Source: an uncultured Bacillota bacterium
Lineage (GTDB): Bacteria; Bacillota_I; Bacilli_A; Erysipelotrichales; Erysipelotrichaceae
Assembly (NCBI GenBank): GCA_949287785.1
Contig: CASEHR010000059.1
Location: 1-20,270 of the forward strand
Direction of reading: 5' to 3'
DNA length: 20,270 nt
Shown piece by piece: positions 14,458-20,270 of the stretch (position 1 is its first letter; each line of letters starts with the position of its first letter). Under the pieces are notes generated by a model. That model was not told the origin of the DNA, did no database searches, and saw only the letters and a program-made list of their open reading frames with translations. The translations under genes and the position numbers were made by a program.

Positions 14458-16341
14458 CTAGGACAAATCATTATCACTGTAATAATCACCCAATAAAATC
14501 TCCTGGCTGTAATAAAAGATCTCATTGACCTTATATGCGATCTCTTCATAAAGGTCACTGCACATATCAGGTATATCATCATAACGACTGTCATAGAAGA
14601 AGCAGTCAGTAATAAACGACCGGTCAAAGAAGGGGACAAAGCGTTCAACGCTGTCATCGAAAACACTGTGACCGACCTTATATGCTTTACTGTCATCAAG
14701 GCCAAACAGATCACATATCGTCGGATAGATATCAAAGGTACTTGTAAGTGTCGAATAGGTGACAGGTTCGATGTTCGGATTATAGATGATCATCGGTGCT
14801 TTATACACTTCATAAGTATCGGTATCCCCTAAGATCTCTTCTTTGCCTTTTTCAGAAGTGATACCGTAAGGATAATGATCGGCAAACATATAGATGACCG
14901 TATCATCAAGAACACCTTTTTGTTCAAGGCCCTGCAAAAGGACAGCGATACCACGGTCAAGCGACATCTGCGCCGCCAGATAATAAACAGCTTCTTCACT
15001 GTAATCGTCATAGCGACTGTCTTCTCTGATGATGTCATAATACTCTTTCAGCTCTGTTCTTCTTGCATCATACGGCATATGTCCGGATACGGTGACCACA
15101 AAGTCAAAGAATGTCTTATCGGTATCCGTATTATCTAAAACTGCCGCAAAAAGGTCCTCGTCCAGGATCCAGTTGACAGTCTCACTGTAATCTTCATACC
15201 TTTTTAAACCTAATTTATCCATATCGTAAAAAGTCGAAAAACCAAAAGATTCATGCATACTTTCTCGATCATAGAAATTACCGGTATATGAATGATATGA
15301 ATTGACCTCATAGCCCATATCTTTGAAAAGATTGGCTAAAGCATAAGGATAGCTGTTGAGATTGAAAGTGTATGAAGTCGTACCGTTATTGATACTTGGT
15401 AACATACCGGTCTGCGATATGAATTCACTGTCGCCGGTCGCTACCTCATAGATCGGCGCATAGTGTTCACTGAAATAGAGACCTTCGGTCATGAGCTTGT
15501 AAAGGGTCGGTGTCAGATATTCATCGATGGCACTTTCATCAAATGATTCACATAAGATCATAATGAGATTCTTCCCTTCAAATAAGTTGCTTTGGGTTGT
15601 GCTGTTGCGCTTACTGTAACGGCTGACAAAATCATCGACCTCAGCTTTCTCTTCTTCTGACAATCCTTTCTTCGGCTCTGAAAGGGCCATATCGATATCC
15701 TTGATGTTGAATTCGATGATCCCGAAACGATCCAGAAACTTATAACGATTCTGCATCACTTCATGCAGATAGTGATCTTTATTCCAGGAATTACCGCTTT
15801 GTCTGTAATCATACTCCAGCCATTTCACAAGAGCGATATTTAAAGACAGACCGATGATGGCACATATCAGTGTGATCAGAATGCGTATTCTGATATCGTA
15901 TTTTCGCTCATCTCTATGGATGACGATAAAGATGATCATCACCAATACCGGAACGATATACAACAACTGTTCCGGTTTGAGACCGGCCATTATCTCTCCT
16001 TTGACATCAGCCAATTCCCCCGCCAGTGACAATTTACGGTAAGAGAACAAGTTGTTGAAAAAGACATAATGCACGCTCTGGGCAAAGCTGTAGATCGAAA
16101 AGTACAGGACGATGACAAGCTCCAGAACATGTCTGACCTTTCCTTTGAATAAAGCTATGATCCCGGCAGAAACAGCGATCCACGAAAGATCAAAGGCAAA
16201 GCTTTGCAGATTCATAAAAGACATCCCGATCGATAAGCGCAGGATCACCTCGGTCATATATACAAGACCGATCATCACAAAGATATCACTATGTCCTTTA
16301 AAATATTCCCATACCTTGCAAAACACGATCATACCTCTCAC
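14458..16341 (-). CDS. LTA synthase family phosphoglycerol transferase/sulfatase-fold membrane enzyme
   Basis: Membrane enzyme of up to 627 residues. Four or five N-terminal membrane spans (about 20-170) are followed by an extracellular alkaline-phosphatase/sulfatase-fold domain from about 255. Catalytic landmarks of the LtaS family are visible: metal ligand E265 in MILCESFDE, the nucleophile T302 in VATGDSEF (family pattern TSDSEF), H421 in SGHMPYD, and D488/H489 in FADHYPYG. LtaS-type enzymes use Mn2+ to transfer glycerol-phosphate from phosphatidylglycerol, releasing diacylglycerol. The domain order fits, but the substrate (lipoteichoic acid or another polymer) is not proven. Start is uncertain: GTG at 16341 overlaps the upstream TGA as GTGA, while ATG at 16332 has AGAGG almost touching it. 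Translational coupling to the kinase is likely. No terminator is seen after it. Confidence 0.88.
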   Translation of the reverse strand: MRGMIVFCKVWEYFKGHSDIFVMIGLVYMTEVILRLSIGMSFMNLQSFAFDLSWIAVSAGIIALFKGKVRHVLELVIVLYFSIYSFAQSVHYVFFNNLFSYRKLSLAGELADVKGEIMAGLKPEQLLYIVPVLVMIIFIVIHRDERKYDIRIRILITLICAIIGLSLNIALVKWLEYDYRQSGNSWNKDHYLHEVMQNRYKFLDRFGIIEFNIKDIDMALSEPKKGLSEEEKAEVDDFVSRYSKRNSTTQSNLFEGKNLIMILCESFDESAIDEYLTPTLYKLMTEGLYFSEHYAPIYEVATGDSEFISQTGMLPSINNGTTSYTFNLNSYPYALANLFKDMGYEVNSYHSYTGNFYDRESMHESFGFSTFYDMDKLGLKRYEDYSETVNWILDEDLFAAVLDNTDTDKTFFDFVVTVSGHMPYDARRTELKEYYDIIREDSRYDDYSEEAVYYLAAQMSLDRGIAVLLQGLEQKGVLDDTVIYMFADHYPYGITSEKGKEEILGDTDTYEVYKAPMIIYNPNIEPVTYSTLTSTFDIYPTICDLFGLDDSKAYKVGHSVFDDSVERFVPFFDRSFITDCFFYDSRYDDIPDMCSDLYEEIAYKVNEIFYYSQEILLGDYYSDNDLS

Positions 16342-17204
16342 TTAAACAGCGTCAATCCCTGATATCCGACCGTGATCTTCGCTCTTTTCATACAACCACC
16401 GTCTTCCCCATCGAGCGTCCATTTGACCGGATCGTCGCTGTAAAGATCAAGCTGACGACATTTAAAACGGGTGACATACTTGGCTTTATTACCTAAGATG
16501 CCGATGAGATAATTGTAAAGTTCCAGGATATTGGGAGTGTATTCGATCAGGATGACATCCAAAAGACCGTCATCGCATAATGCCTCTTCTTTTTTAAAGA
16601 GATCGATACCGGCTGCCCGATGACCAAGTAAGACAAGCCCAAACATAACATCATTGATATAGGTCTTGTCCTCAGTTTCGATCCTGACATGATGCGGTCT
16701 GATATTAGGAAGATCAGCGATCCCCTTGACGATATAAGCCAAAGGCCCGAACAACTCTTTATCTTCTCTTTTTGTACTGTAGGAAACATCACAAAAAGCC
16801 CCGAAACCGGCGACATAATCAAACCACGTATCGTTAAATCCGGCGACATCGATCTTCTTTACCGAATGATCCAGGACAAGATCGGTGACTTTCTTAAAAT
16901 CGCTGATACCGTGGATATGGGCAAGATCGTTGATCGTACCTGAAGGATAGATACCAAGCGGTATATCATGACCACCATCTTTCAGGGCACAAACCGCCTC
17001 ATGGATCGTTCCATCACCACCGGCGACCAATAGTGCATCATAAAGGCTGCCGTTTCGATATACCACCTCATAAGCATCACCGGGTCCCTGGGTGATCCTC
17101 ACCTCAACAGTATTATCTTTGCACAGACGGCCCATTTCATATAAAAGACCGTCTTTACGGCTCTTTTTGCCTGCATTTAGATTGATGATAAAAAGGATCT
17201 TCAT
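16338..17204 (-). CDS. Diacylglycerol/lipid kinase family protein (DagK/DgkB-like)
   Basis: 288-residue soluble lipid kinase of the DAGK catalytic superfamily, which phosphorylates diacylglycerol (or a related lipid) with ATP. N-terminal FIINLNAGKKS is the usual N-P/A-G-K strand; GGDGTIHE at about 63-70 is the nucleotide-binding GGDGT motif; PSGTINDLAHI at 88-98 is the second landmark; WTLDGE near the C-terminus is the conserved D-G-E substrate-domain motif. ATG 17204 is chosen over GTG 17207 because AGGGG sits about 7 nt before it; the start overlaps the mntP TGA. Its position between mntP and an LtaS-like gene fits recycling of diacylglycerol released during polyglycerolphosphate synthesis, the role known for B. 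subtilis DgkB. Confidence 0.9.
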   Translation of the reverse strand: MKILFIINLNAGKKSRKDGLLYEMGRLCKDNTVEVRITQGPGDAYEVVYRNGSLYDALLVAGGDGTIHEAVCALKDGGHDIPLGIYPSGTINDLAHIHGISDFKKVTDLVLDHSVKKIDVAGFNDTWFDYVAGFGAFCDVSYSTKREDKELFGPLAYIVKGIADLPNIRPHHVRIETEDKTYINDVMFGLVLLGHRAAGIDLFKKEEALCDDGLLDVILIEYTPNILELYNYLIGILGNKAKYVTRFKCRQLDLYSDDPVKWTLDGEDGGCMKRAKITVGYQGLTLFK

Positions 17205-17773
17205 CACAAGACCCCTAAGTGTTCCAACAAGACCTCGACCCCGATGAGGATGAGGATAATGCCACCGATAAGCTCAGCTTTGTTTTTGAATCTCGCTCCA
17301 AAGAAATGACCGATATAGACACCGCCGGCAGCGATCATAAAGGTGATGATACCGATCGAAGAAGCAGCGACCAGGATATTGGTCTTAAGGATCGCGAAAG
17401 TGATCCCGATGACCAGAGCGTCGATCGATGTGGCAATACCCATGATCATCTGCTCTTTGAAATTGATCTTATACTCCTTTTCTTTGTCACCGTCTTCATC
17501 TTTGCCCAGGGCCTCCCTTATCATATTCAGCCCGATGATCCCCAATAAGACAAAGGCGATCCAATGATCAAAAGCCGTTATATAACTCTCAAACTGAATA
17601 CCGAGAAAATAACCGATGACCGGCATCATAGCCTGGAAAAAGCCATATGTAAAACCGATGATCAAAGCATCACGGATCTTAAGTCCGGGCAGTTTCAATC
17701 CCTGACATATGCTGACCGCAAAAGCATCCATCGCAAGTCCTACCGCGATCATCAGAATCATTCCTATCGACAT
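17204..17773 (-). CDS. mntP: Manganese efflux pump MntP
   Basis: 189-residue inner-membrane exporter with six hydrophobic spans in two homologous halves, the normal MntP size and layout. Key acidic residues are D16 in LAMDAFAVSI and D118 in ATSIDALVIG, both conserved and needed in E. coli MntP. A charged cytoplasmic loop (KDEDGDKEKEYK, about 91-102) joins the halves. No Shine-Dalgarno precedes the ATG and the -10 box ends 9 bp upstream, so a nearly leaderless mRNA is predicted. It is the first gene of the mntP-kinase-LtaS operon; the kinase start overlaps its stop. No yybP-ykoY manganese riboswitch fits into the 74-bp upstream gap. Confidence 0.93.
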   Translation of the reverse strand: MSIGMILMIAVGLAMDAFAVSICQGLKLPGLKIRDALIIGFTYGFFQAMMPVIGYFLGIQFESYITAFDHWIAFVLLGIIGLNMIREALGKDEDGDKEKEYKINFKEQMIMGIATSIDALVIGITFAILKTNILVAASSIGIITFMIAAGGVYIGHFFGARFKNKAELIGGIILILIGVEVLLEHLGVL

Positions 17774-17782
17774 AATGATTTA

Positions 17783-17811
17783 ATGATAGCCTATATACCG
17801 AAACTATTCAA
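17783..17811 (-). promoter_or_regulatory. Promoter of the mntP operon
   Basis: On the minus strand TTGAAT (17806-17811) and TATCAT (17783-17788) are separated by 17 bp. The expected start, about 7 nt after the -10, falls 2-3 nt before the mntP ATG. Confidence 0.7.
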
Positions 17812-17819
17812 CGAGCAAG

Positions 17820-17828
17820 TGCTATAAT
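17820..17828 (+). promoter_or_regulatory. Promoter of the hypothetical-MazG unit (extended -10)
   Basis: TGCTATAAT, a perfect extended -10, ends 19 bp before the ATG at 17848. It is divergent from the mntP promoter, back to back within 74 bp. Confidence 0.65.
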
Positions 17829-17847
17829 CTTAAGAAGAGGTGATCTT

Positions 17848-18243
17848 ATGCAGAAAAAGAATATCGTCTTATATGACTTAGTAATGATCTATTGGTATAG
17901 CAAGGATATCCATGATCATATGGAACATCATGATTTCAATAAGGATGAAGCTTTAAGTACACCGATCTATCGCCATGGCATCGACATGTGTCTTGAAAAG
18001 ATAAATGAATACAGTGAACATATCAAGACCATCGACAAAGAACTGTATGATGACCGCATCCTGCATCTTTATCACATCAAAGATATCGACGATACCCTGG
18101 ATCTTGTCCACAACATTGAATATCTGCTTCACTATGAGCTCATCGACCATCCGAATATGATCAAGGAGACCGGTGAAGATCTCAGTGATGTCATAAAAAT
18201 CGTCCACCAGCGTCTTAAAGGAATGGCTTATGGAATTAAATGA
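17848..18243 (+). CDS. Hypothetical all-helical protein
   Basis: 131 residues, soluble, very rich in His, Asp, Glu, Ile and Tyr, predicted mostly helical (MCLEKINEYSEHIKTID, TLDLVHNIEYLLHYEL, LSDVIKIVHQRL). It vaguely recalls HepT/DUF86 helical bundles but lacks the RxxxxxHxY RNase motif, so no family is assigned. Good RBS GAGGTGA about 5-6 nt before the ATG. Its last 14 bp overlap the MazG-like gene in another frame, a strong hint of co-translation and joint function. Confidence 0.8.
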   Translation: MQKKNIVLYDLVMIYWYSKDIHDHMEHHDFNKDEALSTPIYRHGIDMCLEKINEYSEHIKTIDKELYDDRILHLYHIKDIDDTLDLVHNIEYLLHYELIDHPNMIKETGEDLSDVIKIVHQRLKGMAYGIK

Positions 18244-18547
18244 ATATCAAAAGAAAGCCATGCGCACAAAAGGCGATGAAAAAGAGCCTTTGGTCATCGC
18301 TGCCTTGGGACTTAGCGGTGAGACCGGTGAAGTAAATGACCACATCAAAAAATACCTGGGTCATGGTCATGAATTAGATAAAGGATACATAACCAAAGAA
18401 TTAGGTGATATTTTATGGTATATCGCTTATATGGCCTATACACTTGACATCACCCTTGAAGATATCGCCAATGCCAATATCACCAAACTGGCTGAGCGTT
18501 ATCCCGATGGCTTCAGCCATGAGAGATCACTGAACAGAAAAATATGA
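18230..18547 (+). CDS. MazG-like nucleotide pyrophosphohydrolase
   Basis: 105-residue all-alpha NTP pyrophosphohydrolase of the MazG-like superfamily, which hydrolyses nucleoside triphosphates to monophosphate and pyrophosphate and so cleans the nucleotide pool. The metal-binding signature is visible: E31xxE34 in LSGETGEVNDHIKK and E57xxD60 in KELGDILWYI. It is shorter than E. coli MazG (single domain), like the phage- and Firmicute-type small MazG proteins. AAAGGA lies 8 nt before the ATG, inside the end of the preceding gene. No terminator with a T tract is seen after it. Confidence 0.88.
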   Translation: MELNEYQKKAMRTKGDEKEPLVIAALGLSGETGEVNDHIKKYLGHGHELDKGYITKELGDILWYIAYMAYTLDITLEDIANANITKLAERYPDGFSHERSLNRKI

Positions 18548-18769
18548 AAACACACGCCAAAAGCAGATCAGGCAAGCTGTTTTATTGATATGTTTGTTAT
18601 CGTCATGAAGACGCGCATCAAACAGATCGGTAAAACGATCTGACAGGTAAAGCTATATCTTTTGTCACAGTACTTATTTTCCTAGATCACTTTCGAAAGT
18701 AAGCTATGCATATGTATACATGGTCTATATATTAATATTCTCAATAACGGTATGTGGCTAGATCATCGA
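18548..18769. other. Non-coding gap with hairpin and palindromes
   Basis: No credible gene. CAGATCG/CGATCTG (18623-18642) is a 7-bp hairpin with a 6-base loop but no T tract; ACTTTCGAAAGT (18689-18700) is a 12-bp palindrome. Short open stretches of 14-17 codons (for example from 18544) are probably chance or remnant. Confidence 0.4.
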
Positions 18770-19270
18770 TCATTCAACGGTCAATATATCGATAAGACCG
18801 CCACTCAGATCATTCATCAGCGCTCTTATCCTTTTATCGCTGTATATAAATAGCGGTATATCCTCTTTTATACCGAATGTGATATCAGTCAGCCGATCAT
18901 TACTGTCTGTTCTGACGATCAGAACACAATCGATATTAGCACAATAATCAAACGAAACTTTGTGATCTTCAAGATCGATAGCTTTCCGGTATATCCTGCC
19001 ATCAACTCCTTCAGACTCAATATCGTATCCATAGTTGAAATCGGAATTAGTGACAGTGATCTTTCCATCAGCGATAGTTACATTCATAGTACCATCCCTG
19101 ATCACTTTATCATTATCAAAGTCATATTCATAATTTGCCCACGCTTCCGAAAAATCATCATATCGTCGGGAACAGTATTTCATATAGCAAATCAAACAGA
19201 TCACCAGCGATGATATCAGAAGTATCGCCACGATCACCTTCCATTTATAGCTTTTACTTATATCCGACAT
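18770..19270 (-). CDS. Hypothetical membrane-anchored protein
   Basis: 166 residues with one N-terminal membrane anchor (about 10-29, WKVIVAILLISSLVICLICY) and basic residues before it, so the rest should be extracellular. The outer part is beta-rich and acidic: KVIRDGTMNVTIADGKITVTNSD-type hairpins around 54-77, ADNIDC-like DYCANIDCVLIVRTD around 108-121. No family recognised. GAGG lies about 10 nt before the ATG. It is convergent with the MazG unit and lies next to the decayed right-hand end of the window. Confidence 0.7.
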   Translation of the reverse strand: MSDISKSYKWKVIVAILLISSLVICLICYMKYCSRRYDDFSEAWANYEYDFDNDKVIRDGTMNVTIADGKITVTNSDFNYGYDIESEGVDGRIYRKAIDLEDHKVSFDYCANIDCVLIVRTDSNDRLTDITFGIKEDIPLFIYSDKRIRALMNDLSGGLIDILTVE

Positions 19271-19423
19271 AAAAGTTATACCTCATAATATAAGCATAAC
19301 ATGATATTTATAAAAATGGATACGATCGAACAATCGTGCTTATCCGTATCGATACTGAATAGTATTTTATAGTACATCGATCTTAGAAAGCTCTCAAAAG
19401 CTATGAACCATTGATGTCAAAAG

Positions 19424-19727
19424 ATGGCTGATATGACTTATAAAGAACTAGGCATGACTGAAGATATCAATAAAGCCATAACATTCATGAATGTCGCTAT
19501 CTCAAGACTTGATGATGCAGATACATATCATAGATGCAGTTTCAATAACTCCTTGTCATAGTTATACTACGAAAGCAAAGACACGGAAATCGAGTTGAAT
19601 GTTTAAAGATAAGTACTTGACCAAAAGACACAGAGCAATATTCTTATTAAGTATCAGAAAAGTAAATGGTGATGATATCGCTAAGAATATCGACAAAGCC
19701 CTAAGCAAGATCGATAGGACAATATAG
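19424..19727 (+). pseudogene. Probable decayed coding region
   Basis: From ATG 19424 a 45-codon frame (MADMTYKELGMTEDINKAIT...) ends at TAG 19559, then stays open in the same frame to TAA 19604. A second short frame in another phase (ATG 19599 to TAG 19725, 42 codons) ends with DDIAKNIDKALSKIDRTI, which resembles EDINKAITFMNVAISRLDD of the first. Neither has an RBS. Together they look like remains of one or two related small genes. The stretch 19271-19423 before it holds only a small hairpin (GATACG 19319 / CGTATC 19345). Confidence 0.3.
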
Positions 19728-19737
19728 CGATATCAAT

Positions 19738-19860
19738 ATGAAAGCCGTAATTATGAAAATTATGAATATAGCTTATAAAGTGCCGGACTGCAAAGTTGCA
19801 GTACATCAAAAGCTATCTTCTGCAAGTTTCTATTGGAAAGGCTTACATTTAAAGATATAA
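19738..19860 (+). CDS. Short ORF of doubtful status (40 codons)
   Basis: ATG 19738 to TAA 19858, beginning MKAVIMKIMNIAYKVPDCKV. No Shine-Dalgarno and no recognised family; it ends inside the -10 box of the following promoter. A small hairpin CTGCAA/TTGCAG lies at 19788-19801. Most likely a remnant. Confidence 0.2.
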   Translation: MKAVIMKIMNIAYKVPDCKVAVHQKLSSASFYWKGLHLKI

Positions 19861-19861
19861 T
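19833..19861 (+). promoter_or_regulatory. Promoter of the 15-codon unit
   Basis: TTGGAA (19833-19838) and a perfect TATAAT (19856-19861) with a 17-bp spacer. The spacer shares AAAGGCTTACA with the cre-like site of the mglB promoter; TGGAAAGGCTTACA (19834-19847) matches cre at 12 of 14 positions. Confidence 0.7.
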
Positions 19862-19887
19862 TAAGTCAGCGGAAGGGGGGTAAAGTA

Positions 19888-19935
19888 ATGTTACATTACA
19901 ATCCTCATAGGTACACAAACGGCACCATAGGATAG
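19888..19935 (+). CDS. 15-residue peptide ORF or leader peptide
   Basis: ATG preceded by a very strong AG-rich Shine-Dalgarno (GGAAGGGGGG at 19871-19880) about 7 nt upstream. Product MLHYNPHRYTNGTIG, then TAG at 19933-19935. The start codon is inside a perfect hairpin (GTAATG/CATTAC, 19885-19899) and the stop codon is inside the left arm of the following terminator. The peptide is rich in Tyr, His, Asn and Thr and has no signal peptide. It could be a translated leader that controls termination ahead of the downstream secreted-protein remnant, or a stand-alone micropeptide. Confidence 0.45.
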   Translation: MLHYNPHRYTNGTIG

Positions 19936-19960
19936 TTGGATCTATCTATGGTTTTTATGT
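19924..19960 (+). terminator. Intrinsic terminator after the 15-codon ORF
   Basis: ACCATA-G-GATAG (19924-19935) pairs with CTATC-TATGGT (19942-19952), an 11-bp stem with one bulged G and a 6-base loop, followed by TTTTATGTTTTG. Confidence 0.8.
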
Positions 19961-20021
19961 TTTGAGTTTACATCCAACTTAAAATCTAATAAAACATAAT
20001 CTAAATAGGAAAGGGGGGATC

Positions 20022-20270
20022 ACGAGAAAAATATTATCGATATTAGTCGCAATCGTTATGGCGGTTAGTTTGATCGACTCTACTGCTTTAACGTTAGATT
20101 ACGATGGTCCAAATATAATGGCTTAGATGAAATTTCAGAGATAAGAACCCAATCGGCGAAGATAAGAATTGAGGATCTGGTTTTAATAAAAGGACATCGA
20201 AACGCATCTTTCCAAAAACCGGTAAATCAAAAACTTTGAATATTACTGGCTCCCACCAAGAAAAAACATA
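20022..20270 (+). pseudogene. Remnant of a secreted-protein gene, start codon ACG, frame broken
   Basis: A strong Shine-Dalgarno (AGGAAAGGGGGG, 20007-20018) is followed at the right distance by ACG instead of ATG. From there the frame encodes a typical Sec signal peptide (TRKILSILVAIVMAVSLI, then DSTALTLDYDGP) and stops at TAG 20124. Coding-like sequence continues in other phases: GLDEISEIRTQSAKIRIEDL from about 20119, and RIFPKTGKSKTLNITGSHQ near the window edge. At least two frame changes plus the lost start indicate a pseudogene. Use of ACG as a weak start, or sequencing error, remains possible. The family is not recognisable. Confidence 0.5.

Noticed and set aside
17774..17847. yybP-ykoY manganese riboswitch in front of mntP
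   Set aside because: Only 74 bp are available, the promoter lies 9 bp from the ATG, and the conserved riboswitch core is not visible.
17848..18243. HepT-like RNase toxin
   Set aside because: The RxxxxxHxY active-site motif is absent and there is no MntA-type nucleotidyltransferase partner next to it.
20209..20223. Sortase-like motif FPKTG
   Set aside because: It is in a broken frame and the following 15 residues are hydrophilic, with no membrane segment or positively charged tail visible before the window ends.

Overview
The window looks like chromosomal DNA from a Gram-positive, low-GC Firmicute (Bacillota), plausibly an Erysipelotrichia-type gut bacterium. The signs are AG-rich ribosome binding sites, Bacillus-like -35/-10 promoters, lipobox lipoproteins, an LTA-synthase-type enzyme, a cre-like CcpA site and a DUF6465-type small protein. 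The genus assignment is inference only.

Region 1 (1-6.8 kb) is a divergent beta-glucoside/cellobiose PTS locus. On the minus strand, IIB, IIC, IIA and a GH1 6-phospho-beta-glucosidase (running off the left edge) form one operon. On the plus strand, a LicR/BglG-type PRD regulator and a second GH1 enzyme form another, closed by a strong terminator. The IIA/B/C proteins import and phosphorylate the glycoside, the GH1 enzymes cleave it, and the regulator senses PTS phosphorylation. This block has base and codon use unlike the rest of the window.

Region 2 (6.9-12.4 kb) holds a small lipoprotein, a tRNA-Pro(GGG) gene with its own promoter and terminator, and a galactose/methyl-galactoside ABC operon, mglB-mglA-mglC, on the minus strand. 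A near-consensus cre site lies over the mglB -35 box. This operon carries the main discovery. The MglB binding protein appears to be a natural circular permutant: its sequence starts at the strand that normally carries Asn91, runs to the usual C-terminus, and then continues through a linker into what is normally the N-terminus, with nearly all galactose-contact residues kept. MglC also has an extra cytoplasmic, highly charged, probably coiled-coil N-terminus of about 210 residues.

Region 3 (12.5-18.6 kb) is housekeeping: a CDF metal exporter with Mn-type site residues, a hypothetical protein, a DUF6465-like protein, and a tightly overlapping minus-strand operon mntP - diacylglycerol kinase - LTA-synthase-family enzyme. 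The last two fit together because polyglycerolphosphate synthesis releases diacylglycerol, which the kinase recycles. The two predicted manganese exporters both have -10 boxes so close to the ATG that their mRNAs should be leaderless. A two-gene plus-strand unit (hypothetical protein and MazG-like pyrophosphohydrolase) follows.

Region 4 (18.8-20.27 kb) holds one membrane-anchored hypothetical protein and about 1 kb of mostly decayed DNA. Within the latter is a compact promoter, strong RBS, 15-codon ORF and terminator unit, followed by a secreted-protein gene remnant whose start codon reads ACG.
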